Source of the DNA: Zoogloeaceae bacterium
GTDB lineage: Bacteria; Pseudomonadota; Gammaproteobacteria; Burkholderiales; Rhodocyclaceae
Length of the DNA: 51,865 nucleotides
Direction: 5' to 3'
Assembly (NCBI GenBank): GCA_031258715.1
Contig: JAIRMN010000043.1
Coordinates: 1-51,865, forward strand
Shown: positions 8,602 through 17,647 of the stretch, in pieces
Layout of the letters: every line of letters begins with the position of its first letter
Numbering within the stretch: position 1 is the stretch's first letter
Position numbers and translations under genes: made by a program
The notes under the pieces: model-generated
Seen by the model: the letters and a program-made list of their open reading frames with translations, nothing else
What the model was told of the DNA's origin: nothing
The model's database searches: none

Positions 8602-10694
8602 TGGCCGCCAGCGCGACCCTGCGCCTGCAAAGCATCTTTGCGCGCGTAAACCCCTTCCAGTTGGGTGCGCCGGCGCTCATCGTCATGATCCTGGCGATGA
8701 TGGTCCTGCCTTTGCCGCCCTTCATGCTGGACGTGTTCTTCACCTTCAATATCGCCCTGTCGATACTGATCCTGCTCGTGGCCATCCAGGTGAAGAAGAC
8801 GCTGGAATTCTCGGTATTCCCGACGGTGCTCCTCGTCACGACGCTCCTTCGCCTGTCGCTCAACGTGGCCTCCACCCGCGTGGTGATGATGCAGGGACAC
8901 ACCGGCGGCGACGCGGCGGGCAAGGTGATCGAAGCCTTCGGACAGTTCCTCGTGGGCGGCAACTATACGGTCGGCATCATCGTCTTCCTGATTCTCGTCA
9001 TCATCAATTTCATGGTGATCACCAAGGGCGCGGGGCGGGTGGCAGAAGTCTCGGCGCGGTTCACCCTAGACGCCATGCCGGGAAAGCAGATGGCCATCGA
9101 CGCCGACCTGAACGCGGGGTTGATCGGCGAGGACGAGGCGCGCGAGCGCCGCCGGGACATCGCCCGCGAAGCCGAATTCTTCGGCTCGATGGACGGCGCT
9201 TCCAAGTTCGTGCGCGGCGACGCCATCGCGGGCATCATCATCACGCTCATCAACATCATCGGCGGACTCGTCATCGGCGTCGTGCAACACGATCTGGCGC
9301 TGGACGAGGCCGCCCGGAACTATACGCTCCTTGCCATCGGCGACGGCCTCGTGGCGCAAATTCCCGCGCTGGTCATCTCGATTGCCGCTGGCATGGTCGT
9401 CACCCGCGTCTCCGACGAAAAGGAAATCAGCCTCCAGTTCGCCACGCAGGTCTTCCGCGATCACCGCGTGGTGTTCATCACGGCGAGCATCATCGGCGGC
9501 ATGGGCGTGATTCCCGGAATGCCGAACCTGGTTTTCCTGATGCTCGCGGGCGGCCTGGGTTATCTGGGCTGGAAGATGATGAAACACGCCGAACGCCTTG
9601 CCGCGCGCGTCGAACCGATACGTCCGCCGCCCTCGGCCACACAGGATGCGCAGGAAGCCTCGTGGTCGGATGTCGCGCCGCTGGACGTGCTGGGACTCGA
9701 AGTCGGCTACCGCCTGATTCCGCTGGTCGATAAGACCCAGGATGGCGAATTGCTGCGCCGCATTCGCGGCATACGCAAGAAATTCGCGCAGGACGTGGGC
9801 TTTCTGGCGTCCCCGGTGCATATCCGCGATAACCTGGAATTGAAGCCCAACGCCTACCGCATCTTGTTGAAGGGCGTGGAAGTCGGCCAAGGCGAAGCCT
9901 TTCCCGGACAGTTCCTCGCCATCAATCCTGGTCGCGTGGCGGGAACCCTGCCCGGCGGCGTCACGAAGGACCCGGCCTTCGGACTGGACGCCGTCTGGGT
10001 GGAGCCGCGCCTGCGCGATCAGGCGCAAGCCTACGGCTACACCGTGGTCGACGCCTCCACCGTCGTGGCGACGCATCTCAACCATCTCCTCCTGAACAAC
10101 GCCGCCGCGCTCCTGGGACGCCAGGAAGTGCAGCAGCTCATCGAGCATCTCTCCAAAGACATGCCCAAGCTCATGGAAGACCTGACGCCCAAGGCCCTGT
10201 CGCTGGGCGCCTTGCAGAAAGTCCTGCAAAATCTGCTCGAAGAAGGCGTGCACATCCGTGACATGCGCACCATCGTCGAGACCCTCTCCGACCACGCCGC
10301 GCGCACACAGAACACCGACGAACTGACCGCGCAGACGCGCATGGCGCTAGGACGCGCCATCGTGCAGGAGCTTTATCCCACCGGCAACGAAATGCAGGTC
10401 ATGACGCTCGACCCGCAACTCGAACGCCTGCTCATGCAAAGCGTCAGCGGCGGCGGCGTGGCGGCGCTGGAGCCGGGATTGGCCGACAGTCTTTTGAAAG
10501 AAGCGGCAACGGCCACCCAGCGCCAGGAAGCCCTTGGAATGCCCGCCGTGCTGCTCGTTCCGGGCGCGATCCGTCTTTTGCTCTCCCGCTTCCTGCGCCG
10601 CAGCATTCCGCAGATCAAAGTCATCGCCCACGGCGAAGTTCCTGAAACCAAGCTCCTCAAAGTGACCTCTATCATCGGAGGCAAATCGTCATGA
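8601..10694 (+). CDS. flhA: Flagellar export gate protein FlhA
   Basis: FlhA is the largest export-gate protein: its N-terminal half crosses the membrane about eight times and conducts protons, and its cytoplasmic half forms a nonameric ring that docks chaperone-substrate complexes. At 697 residues the length is standard. Visible blocks include hydrophobic helices from about residue 20, the signature LRLSLNVASTRVVMMQGH near 94-110, the FHIPEP-type loop region with GDAIAGIIITLINIIGG, and AQIPALVISIAAGMVVTRVS. The cytoplasmic domain begins near 340 (DVLGLEVGYRLIPLVD). It starts on the last base of flhB and its final four bases (ATGA) overlap the flhF start, so translation is coupled on both sides. 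Confidence 0.98.
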   Translation: MAASATLRLQSIFARVNPFQLGAPALIVMILAMMVLPLPPFMLDVFFTFNIALSILILLVAIQVKKTLEFSVFPTVLLVTTLLRLSLNVASTRVVMMQGHTGGDAAGKVIEAFGQFLVGGNYTVGIIVFLILVIINFMVITKGAGRVAEVSARFTLDAMPGKQMAIDADLNAGLIGEDEARERRRDIAREAEFFGSMDGASKFVRGDAIAGIIITLINIIGGLVIGVVQHDLALDEAARNYTLLAIGDGLVAQIPALVISIAAGMVVTRVSDEKEISLQFATQVFRDHRVVFITASIIGGMGVIPGMPNLVFLMLAGGLGYLGWKMMKHAERLAARVEPIRPPPSATQDAQEASWSDVAPLDVLGLEVGYRLIPLVDKTQDGELLRRIRGIRKKFAQDVGFLASPVHIRDNLELKPNAYRILLKGVEVGQGEAFPGQFLAINPGRVAGTLPGGVTKDPAFGLDAVWVEPRLRDQAQAYGYTVVDASTVVATHLNHLLLNNAAALLGRQEVQQLIEHLSKDMPKLMEDLTPKALSLGALQKVLQNLLEEGVHIRDMRTIVETLSDHAARTQNTDELTAQTRMALGRAIVQELYPTGNEMQVMTLDPQLERLLMQSVSGGGVAALEPGLADSLLKEAATATQRQEALGMPAVLLVPGAIRLLLSRFLRRSIPQIKVIAHGEVPETKLLKVTSIIGGKSS

Positions 10695-12133
10695 ACGTGA
10701 ACGTCAGAAAATTCATTGCCGCGAACGCGCGCGAAGCCCTGCGCAAAGTCAAGGAAACCCTGGGGCCGGACGCCGTCATCCTCTCCAACCGCAACGTCTC
10801 CGGCAATGTGGAGATCATGGCGGTCGCCGCCCGTGACATGGCCTTGATGACGCCGCAGGCGGAGGAGCGCCCCGCGCCGCGTCCGCCCGCAGCCTTTGCC
10901 GACGACTCGGCGGATTATCGCGTCAGTCTTTCCGGCGCGCGGACGGCATCCCCGACGCTCCCTGCCTCCGCATCCGCCTTCACGCCGCCGCCGCGCCCGC
11001 CCCTCATTCAGACCACAGCGCAAGCCGCCCCGCTCTGGCAGCAGCCCGCCCTGCCGCCCAAAGCCCAGCCCGCCGCCCGCCGCCTGGTCAACGCCTCCAT
11101 TCCCATGCCGGATTCCCTGCGCGGCGGCCATGATGCCCTGAAGCCGCCTGCCGCGCCGCGCCCCCCGGCAGCCGAGCCGCGTATGGCGGAAGTTGTCCCC
11201 GCCGAAATGGTCGACGAAATCCGTTCGCTGAAAAAGATGGTGGAACAACATCTGGCGGGTATCGCCTGGGGCGAGACGGCGCGCGCCGAACCGGTGAAGA
11301 CGGAAGTGCTGCGGCGAATGCTGGAAGCCGGTTTTTCTCCGCTCTTTTCGCGCGAACTCATCGCCGACCTGCCCTCCGGCATGGTCATCAACGAAGCCTT
11401 GGCCTGGATCCGGGGCATCGCCGACAGGAGCCTCGCCACCGCCCGCCAGGACATCGTCGACAAGGGCGGCGTCTACGCCCTGATGGGGCCGACCGGCGTC
11501 GGAAAGACTACCACCACCGCCAAGCTTGCCGCCCGCTGCGTATTGCGCCACGGCGCGAACAAGGTGGCGCTGGTGACAACCGACAGCTACCGCATTGGCG
11601 CCTATGAGCAGTTGCGCATCTACGGACGTATCCTCGGCGTGACCGTCTATCTCGCCAGGGATGCGGAAGAATTGCGGCAAACCCTGAACGAACTCGCCCA
11701 TAAGCACATGGTGCTGATCGACACGATGGGCATGAGCCAGAAAGACAAGCTGGTGGCGGAACTGAACGCCATGCTCGCCAACAGCGCCGCGCGCCGCCTG
11801 CTGCTGCTTTCCGCCACCGCGCGCGGCGATACGCTGGATGACGTGGTGCGCGCCTATCGCGGCCACGATCTTTCCGGCTGCATCCTCACCAAGATCGACG
11901 AGACCGCCAGCCTTGCCCCGGCGTTGGACGCCATCATCCGTCACGGCCTGACCCTGCATTACGTTTCCAATGGTCAGCGCGTGCCGGAAGACCTGCACCT
12001 GCCCAACCGCGCCTATCTCCTGCACCGCGCCTTCAGGGAGACCACGGAAAACGCGCACCGCTACAGTGGCCAGGAACCTGGCCTGATGATGGCCAATGCC
12101 GGACTTTCCGCCACCGGAGGCTGGCGTGGCTGA
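10691..12133 (+). CDS. flhF: Flagellar placement GTPase FlhF (SRP family)
   Basis: FlhF is an SRP-type GTPase that marks the pole where polar flagella are built. The N-terminal basic part (MNVNVRKFIAANAREALRKV, plus GPDAVILSNR) is the family's B domain. A long Ala/Pro-rich linker follows, about residues 55-175. The NG domain carries the P-loop LMGPTGVGKTTTTAKLA near 265, TDSYRIGAYEQL, the G3 region DTMGMSQKD, and G4 TKIDET. DTMGM differs slightly from the common DTAG/DTVG but keeps the essential Asp and Gly. Its presence with FlhG points to a polar flagellum. The start ATG overlaps flhA by 4 nt and the end overlaps the likely flhG GTG start by 8 nt. Confidence 0.97.
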   Translation: MNVNVRKFIAANAREALRKVKETLGPDAVILSNRNVSGNVEIMAVAARDMALMTPQAEERPAPRPPAAFADDSADYRVSLSGARTASPTLPASASAFTPPPRPPLIQTTAQAAPLWQQPALPPKAQPAARRLVNASIPMPDSLRGGHDALKPPAAPRPPAAEPRMAEVVPAEMVDEIRSLKKMVEQHLAGIAWGETARAEPVKTEVLRRMLEAGFSPLFSRELIADLPSGMVINEALAWIRGIADRSLATARQDIVDKGGVYALMGPTGVGKTTTTAKLAARCVLRHGANKVALVTTDSYRIGAYEQLRIYGRILGVTVYLARDAEELRQTLNELAHKHMVLIDTMGMSQKDKLVAELNAMLANSAARRLLLLSATARGDTLDDVVRAYRGHDLSGCILTKIDETASLAPALDAIIRHGLTLHYVSNGQRVPEDLHLPNRAYLLHRAFRETTENAHRYSGQEPGLMMANAGLSATGGWRG

Positions 12134-13043
12134 TTTTCACGTCGACCAGGCCGCTGGTTTGCGGCGGCTCTTCACGCAACAGCAACTGCATGTCGTCACC
12201 TTCGCGTCCGGCGCATCCGGCGTGGGCAAAACCGCCGTGATCGCCAACGTCGCCGTCGCCTTGGCGCGGCAGGGGGAAAACGTGTTGATCGTCGATGAGA
12301 ACGGCGGCGCGCGGCACATGGGCGGCTTTTTCGGCGTCCTGCCTGCGGGCGATCTGTTGCAGGTGGTCAATCGCCAACTGGCGCTGAAAGATGTGCTGTT
12401 TTCGCCCGCGCCGGGCGTACAGGTGTTGCCCGCCGGACGCGCCGCCCGCCAGATCGCCCGCCTTTCGTCCGCGCAACAGGAGGCCATGCTGGAAGGCATC
12501 AACGCGCTGGCGGAACCGATAGACGTGATCCTGGTGGATAGTTCACCCGACCACGCGCACGGTTTTTCGCCCTGGGGACTGGCAGCGGGCGAGGCCGTCA
12601 TGGTGGTTTCCGGATCCGGCGCATCCATCACCGACGCCTACGCGCTGATCAAGAAAGTCAGCCTCGCCCTCGACCGGCGACATTTTCGCATCCTCGCCAA
12701 CCGCGTCAAAAATGCGCGCGAGGGACAGATCATTTTCAACAACCTGAAAAACGTCGCCAGCGAACGCGGCGTCGCCCGCCTCGATTACGGCGGCGCAATC
12801 CCCGCCGACGCCCGATTAAAACAACTGGAAGCCCTCCACCAGCCCATCGTCGAAGTCCTGCCCGAATCCCCGTCCGCCCTGGCGCTCAAGACCTTCGCCC
12901 ACCACATGCTCGCCTGGCCGGAAGCCGAATACGAACACGGCGGCGTCGAACATTTCGTCGAACGCCTGCTGTATTCCGCCCGCGCCGCGAACGCGGGCGC
13001 GCTCACTGTCCAGGCGCGCGCTCCAGAAACCTGGACCGCTTGA
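12126..13043 (+). CDS. flhG: Flagellar number regulator FlhG/FleN (MinD-like ATPase)
   Basis: FlhG limits flagellar number and works with FlhF. I prefer the GTG at 12126 (MADFHVDQAAGLRRLF, 305 residues) over an ATG at 12096, because the extra ten residues are proline-rich and the GTG reading matches the family's opening. The nucleotide loop reads SGASGVGKT at residues 28-36. The usual deviant Walker A is SGKGGVGKT, so the signature lysine is replaced by Ala30 while the P-loop lysine (K35) remains. VLIVDEN and VILVDSSPD supply the switch and Walker B aspartates. The C-terminal ~60 residues are helical. It overlaps flhF by 8 nt. Confidence 0.9.
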   Translation: MADFHVDQAAGLRRLFTQQQLHVVTFASGASGVGKTAVIANVAVALARQGENVLIVDENGGARHMGGFFGVLPAGDLLQVVNRQLALKDVLFSPAPGVQVLPAGRAARQIARLSSAQQEAMLEGINALAEPIDVILVDSSPDHAHGFSPWGLAAGEAVMVVSGSGASITDAYALIKKVSLALDRRHFRILANRVKNAREGQIIFNNLKNVASERGVARLDYGGAIPADARLKQLEALHQPIVEVLPESPSALALKTFAHHMLAWPEAEYEHGGVEHFVERLLYSARAANAGALTVQARAPETWTA

Positions 13044-13111
13044 TCCCTGACCTTCACCCCCCCGATCCTGCTACACTGCGTGCATTGCATAACCTTGTCC
13101 CGCACGCCCGA

Positions 13112-13855
13112 ATGTATACCGCCGACGGTCACTTCGACAGGGAGCAGCTGGTGCAACAGTACGCTCCGCTGGTCAAACGCATCGCGCATCACCTGATGGC
13201 GCGGCTTCCGGCCAACGTGCAACTGGAAGACCTGGTGCAGAACGGTATGATCGGCCTCCTGGACGCCTTCGCGCGTTACGAGGAAGGGTTGGGCGCGCAG
13301 TTTGAAACCTACGCCAGCCAGCGTATCCGCGGCGCGATGCTGGACGGGCTGCGGGAAAACGACTGGCTGCCGCGCAGCCTGCGCCGTGAAATGCGCCGCG
13401 TGGAAACTTCCCTGCAACGACTCGAACAACAGCACGGCCGCCCTCCCAGCGAGGGCGAACTGGCGGAAAACCTGGGCATGTCGCTCGGCGACTACCAGAA
13501 GCTCTTGCAGGAAGCGAGAGGACACCAAATTCTCTATCTCGATGATTTCTCCTCCGAGGAAGGCGAGGATTTCCTGGCGCGGCACCTGGGCAGCAGCGAG
13601 GACGACCCAGCGGCGCGCCTGGAAGACGAGAATCTGCGCAGGCATCTCGTGCGCGCCATTGACGCCCTGCCCGAACGCGAAAAGCTCTTGATGGCGCTCT
13701 ACTACGATGAAGAATTGAACCTGAAGGAAATCGGCGAAATCATGGGCGTTTCCGAATCCCGCGTCTGCCAGTTGCACAGCCAGGCGGTCAGCCGCATTCG
13801 AAGCCGACTTTTCGGAGACGAGGAACGCGCCCCCAGGTCAAAGGAAAGGAAATAA
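13112..13855 (+). CDS. fliA: RNA polymerase sigma factor for flagellar genes (FliA, sigma-28)
   Basis: FliA directs RNA polymerase to late flagellar promoters (flagellin, motor, chemotaxis) and is held inactive by FlgM until the hook is complete. The frame is open back to a TTG at 13040 overlapping flhG. The ATG at 13112 gives MYTADGHFDREQLVQQYAPL, the normal family start, and 247 residues, so I use it. Region 2 is clear (LVQNGMIGLLDAFARYE and FETYASQRIRGAMLDGLREN). Region 3 includes RPPSEGELAENLGMS, and region 4 has ALPEREKLLMALYYDEELNL and then IGEIMGVSESRVCQLHSQA, the helix-turn-helix that reads the -35. It lies between flhG and the stator genes. Confidence 0.96.
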   Translation: MYTADGHFDREQLVQQYAPLVKRIAHHLMARLPANVQLEDLVQNGMIGLLDAFARYEEGLGAQFETYASQRIRGAMLDGLRENDWLPRSLRREMRRVETSLQRLEQQHGRPPSEGELAENLGMSLGDYQKLLQEARGHQILYLDDFSSEEGEDFLARHLGSSEDDPAARLEDENLRRHLVRAIDALPEREKLLMALYYDEELNLKEIGEIMGVSESRVCQLHSQAVSRIRSRLFGDEERAPRSKERK

Positions 13856-13861
13856 GCCCAA

Positions 13862-14653
13862 GTGGATAAACTCAGTCTGATTGGCCTCATCGCCGGTATC
13901 GGCGCCATCCTTGTCGGACAGGCGCTGGAAGGCGGGCATGTCGCCTCGCTGCTACAGCCCACGGCGCTTTTGATCGTCTTCGGCGGCACACTGGGCGCGG
14001 TCATGCTGCAAAGTCCCTTCGCCACCTTCTGGCGCGGACTGAAAATGGCGCGGTGGGTATTTTTCCCGCCGGTCATCAATCACGAACAACTGATCGGCAA
14101 CGTCACGCAGTGGAGCCACATTGCCCGCCGTGAAGGGTTGCTGGCGCTGGAAAACTTCGCCAACCAGGTGCAGGACGACTTTGCCAACAAAGGCTTGCAG
14201 CTCCTGGTCGATGGTGTGGACGCCGCGCATATTCGCGAAACCATGGAAGTCAAGCTTACCGCCTTCGAGGACGAAATGCGCCTTTCCGTCCGCGTATGGG
14301 AAGCCGCCGGCGGCTATTCGCCCACCATCGGCATCCTGGGCGCGGTGCTGGGCCTGATTCACGTCATGGAAAATCTCAGCGACCCTTCAAAACTGGGCGC
14401 AGGCATCGCCGTAGCCTTCGTCGCCACCATCTACGGCGTGGGACTGGCCAATCTGGTCTATCTGCCCATCGCCAACAAACTGAAGGCGTACATCGCTCGC
14501 CAGGTCGCCGCCAGGGAAATGCTGCTCGACGGCATCCTGGGCATCGCGGCGGGAGATAACCCGCGCATCATCGAAAGCCGCCTGCAAGGGTATCTCTACA
14601 AGGAAATCCGCCACAAGGAGGCACCGACGCGCAACGCGCCCCGGCGTCGTTGA
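13862..14653 (+). CDS. motC: Flagellar stator subunit, MotA family (MotC-type)
   Basis: This protein forms the ion channel of the flagellar stator with its MotB-like partner and pushes on FliG. The start is GTG at 13862 (MDKLSLIGLIAGIGAILVGQ), six bases after fliA, giving 263 residues. Four membrane helices are visible: about 5-25, 30-50, 150-175 (the glycine-rich GYSPTIGILGAVLGLIHVME) and 180-205 (GAGIAVAFVATIYGVGLANL). The cytoplasmic loop between helices 2 and 3 contains the charged residues expected to face FliG (RREGLLALE, AFEDEMRL). The short second helix and the position after fliA match the MotC set of Pseudomonas-type genomes, though no che genes lie between here. Confidence 0.9.
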   Translation: MDKLSLIGLIAGIGAILVGQALEGGHVASLLQPTALLIVFGGTLGAVMLQSPFATFWRGLKMARWVFFPPVINHEQLIGNVTQWSHIARREGLLALENFANQVQDDFANKGLQLLVDGVDAAHIRETMEVKLTAFEDEMRLSVRVWEAAGGYSPTIGILGAVLGLIHVMENLSDPSKLGAGIAVAFVATIYGVGLANLVYLPIANKLKAYIARQVAAREMLLDGILGIAAGDNPRIIESRLQGYLYKEIRHKEAPTRNAPRRR

Positions 14654-14666
14654 GGAAAAGACGAAG

Positions 14667-15458
14667 ATGACGCGCCGATCCCGCAAAAACCGCGCCGAAG
14701 AAAACGACAACAGCGAACGCTGGATGGTGTCCTACGCGGATTTCATCACCTTGCTCTTTGCCTTCTTCGTGGTCATGTACGCGCTCTCTTCCATCAACGA
14801 GGGCAAATACCGGATTTTGTCCGATTCCCTGAACAACGCTTTTCGCAGCATCAGCAACGGCGACGGCGGTCAGTTGCTGCTCATCACGCCTGGATCGCCG
14901 CCGCTGCCGGTGCCGGTCGCCCGTCCCGACAAGGGCGCGGACGAAACCAAGGCGCGCCAGCGCAACAAGATGCGCAACATGGCAAAGGACATCATGCAGG
15001 CGCTGGCGCCCCTGGTGCGCGAAGGCAAGGTGCGTGTGCTGGAAACCAGCCGGGGCGTCACCGTGGAAATCAACGACAGTGTGCTGTTCTCGCCCGGCCA
15101 GGCGCGCCTGGAGGGACCTTCGGCCTCCGCGCTGGAAGCGGTGGCGCGCGTGCTGGCCGACAGCGATTTCCCCATCACCATCGAGGGGCATACCGATAAC
15201 GTCCCCATCAACACTGCGCAGTTTCCCTCCAACTGGGAGCTTTCCGCCGTGCGCGCCACCACCGTGCTGCGCCTTTTCGCCAATAACGGCGTCCTGTCGG
15301 GGCGCCTCACCGCCATCGGCTACGGCGAACAGCGCCCGGTCGAAAGCAACGACAACGTGGAAGGCCGCGCCCGCAACCGCCGCGTCACCATCCTGATCGA
15401 CGCCAAGGAACCCGAGGCTCCCGCCGAAGTGCTGACGGAATTGACCGCGACGCAATAG
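14667..15458 (+). CDS. motD: Flagellar stator subunit, MotB family with OmpA domain (MotD-type)
   Basis: This is the peptidoglycan-anchoring half of the stator. The N-terminus is basic and cytoplasmic (MTRRSRKNRAEEND). Next comes WMVSYADFITLLFAFFVVMYALSS, a single membrane helix in which the Asp of SYADF is the ion-carrying residue. A linker (about 60-125) precedes the OmpA/MotB domain, with TIEGHTDNVPIN, NWELSAVRATTVLR and GYGEQRPVESNDN, ending GRARNRRVTI. The protein is 263 residues and follows motC by 13 nt. It ends in TAG, and reading through would add only about 15 residues before TGA. It closes the flagellar operon; the next gene is on the opposite strand. Confidence 0.92.
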   Translation: MTRRSRKNRAEENDNSERWMVSYADFITLLFAFFVVMYALSSINEGKYRILSDSLNNAFRSISNGDGGQLLLITPGSPPLPVPVARPDKGADETKARQRNKMRNMAKDIMQALAPLVREGKVRVLETSRGVTVEINDSVLFSPGQARLEGPSASALEAVARVLADSDFPITIEGHTDNVPINTAQFPSNWELSAVRATTVLRLFANNGVLSGRLTAIGYGEQRPVESNDNVEGRARNRRVTILIDAKEPEAPAEVLTELTATQ

Positions 15459-15467
15459 ACAGAAAAC

Positions 15468-15483
15468 CGCCCGTTCAAGGGCG
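15468..15483. terminator. Possible weak terminator hairpin between convergent genes
   Basis: CGCCC (15468-15472) and GGGCG (15479-15483) pair around a 6-nt loop just after the motD stop and just before the end of the converging membrane-protein gene. The position suits transcription termination, but the stem is only 5 bp and neither side has a proper T-run, so this is a weak call. Confidence 0.25.
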
Positions 15484-15492
15484 TTCAGTATC

Positions 15493-17643
15493 TCACAAGC
15501 TGAAAAGGTTTTGCAGGTAGTCCCGTAGCGACAGGCTTAATGTCGCATCGAAAAGGACGAGGCTCAGGAAAAAACAGAAAGCGATGCTCGCCGCACATGA
15601 TATATAAACGGTTTTTAGCATGGTTCTCTTCAGTGGCGCATTGTCGGCATGGATTCGACAGGTGAACAAGGCGCAAACCAAAGCGGCAAGCGTGAATAGC
15701 CACAGGAAATCAACACTGTATCTTACGATTATGCCCGCGTTCAGGGAAAGAAAGAGTATATGAAACACGCCAATGCCCAGCAAGAGCAACGGCAATCTGC
15801 ACAACAGCGCGTCATTTTCCCGCATGACGGCATCGACGCGCCGAATATTGAACAAGAACCATAACAGAGGAAGATTGGCCAAGCCAATCGTAGCGTCATT
15901 GAACATGAATACCGGAAGGGTTACGTCATATCGTTGGGTATGTTCAAAATCAGGTTTGAGGCTTACGAACGGGAAATGCGCGGAAAAGTCAAGCGGGTTG
16001 AAAAGATAGGTCTGGAGAGCGGACAAAAACTTCAACAGCTTTCCTATCGGATTTGCCAGCGGAAGCGCCTTCATATTTGCCAGCGTCAACTGATGGAACG
16101 CGCCAAAATCTGTAATCGATCCAAAGCGCGCATAGTTATACCACATCAGAGGCATGGCCACGATGGCATAAGGCAAGACAAGGCAGGCCAAGACAAAGCG
16201 CATCGCGGAAAACCGGGAAGATAGCGCCGCCTTCTTTCGTAAATACCCAATGCCATGAATGACGAAAAAAAGCGCCAGCACAAACATGAATACCGCCGTT
16301 GGCCGACATCCCACCGCAAGGGCAAAGCAGAGCGAAGCGAGGAAAAACCTGAGACGAAAATTCCTTTCGTCGGCAAATGCCCTGATGAACAAAAACAACC
16401 CCAGCGCCAGGAACATCAAGGCTGCGGCAAGAGCAAGCTCATAGGATACGGGATGCCGACATAAAAACAGGATGCCGGAGACCATCATAAGGGACAATCC
16501 ACCCAGGCAATAAAAAAAGAAAGGCATCCTCGGCATGAATCTTCGCGTTATCTCCCGCCACGACAAGGCAAAGGCAAGACAGGTCAGGGCGGAAAAAACA
16601 AATACGCCGAGAAAGGTCGGAAAAGCCAGCCCCGTCAGGAATTTGAAAGGAATGAACAGCAGCAATACCGGAACGACACCAAAATAACTGTAGTATTTGC
16701 CTTCATGATACGCAAGATCTCCTATATACGAAACATCGTTCCATTCCCTGTGTTGCGGATCGTAGGGGCGCGTGCTATTCAGGAGTCCGGGCGCAACTTC
16801 GAGATCAAGATGTGTCTACCCTTTCAAGAGGGCGTCCGCCATCGACGGGTAAGCATTCGCTACCCCTTGTAGTTTCATGAAATACGCTTTATCTTCCTCT
16901 ATCGCCGCCCAGCCTGTCAAAGCGGTAAACAGGCAAAGAAGAATAAAGGAAAACACCATGCTCCAATACAATTTTCTTTGTTTTCCGCATATCGCATCGA
17001 CAGGATAGTCAAACAAAAAGTATCGCAATTTCTCCCTGGTTTTCGAGTTCATCCACAAACAGATGGCAAACAACAATACGCCAAGGATCGCAATGCGCAG
17101 CAGGAATATCTTTACAGGAATGGCTGAATTGATCCTCACATTATCAATCTGCAAGGGCGTGTTACTGTAGATGCCAATTTCGGAGACCTTGCCATGCGGT
17201 AAAATAGCGATATGGCGGCTGCGCGGCGAAAACGGGTAGAGTGTGGCGCGATGCCGTTGTATGGACGCTTCGTCCTTGTAAATAATCTCGATGCGCTGTC
17301 TGTCTTTCCCATGAAAAGACAGATCGATATAGAGCGAGGTAATCCTGCGATTCAGCGCATTCAGTTTCACTCCCGGCGACAATTCCGCGTCGCCCGCCTG
17401 TATTTCAAAATCCTTTACGTCATATACGGCGCTTTCATCCGCCCACAGGTTCAGGTAACTGGGCCAGTTGAACAGCGTCAGATCCACAATCAGCGCCAGG
17501 AGGAGACTGCCAAAGAAAAAACGCGCGCACAGGACGCGCAGCGCCGGATTGCTTTGGCGGCTGCGGCAAAACATTCGCCATAACAGCGCCAGCCACGCGC
17601 CGATAAAGATTGTGCCGCCCAAATCGAGCCAAAGTCCGTTCAT
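15493..17643 (-). pseudogene. Large polytopic membrane glycosyltransferase-like gene split by one in-frame TAG
   Basis: The frame begins with ATG at 17643 (MNGLWLDLGGTIFIGAWLAL), 4 nt after ubiG, and runs 717 codons to TGA at 15493-15495. The single interruption is TAG at 16816-16818 (codon 276). Before it the protein reads SMADALLKG; directly after it reads THLDLEVAPGLLNSTRPYDP and then YHEGKYYSYFGVVPVLLLF. This is a continuous block typical of GT-C-like membrane proteins, where a residue such as Gln would sit at the stop. The N-terminal part has two helices, an extracytoplasmic beta-rich stretch (about 55-185) and two more helices; the C-terminal part has about nine helices. It is AT-richer than its neighbours, which suggests transfer. 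The substrate is unknown. Either the gene is recently dead or the stop is read through. Confidence 0.75.
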
Positions 17644-17647
17644 GATT

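Noticed and set aside
10373-12058. 561-codon minus-strand frame across the flhA/flhF junction
   Set aside because: It spans two genes with strong family motifs on the plus strand and has no recognisable protein features of its own.
13040-13111. FliA starting at TTG 13040
   Set aside because: The extra 24 residues are not family-like, and the ATG at 13112 gives the usual MYTADG-type start.
13856-13861. Missing cheYZAB between fliA and motC as a deletion
   Set aside because: Several betaproteobacteria seem to carry fliA next to the stator genes, and the 6-nt spacing looks like a native operon joint rather than a scar.
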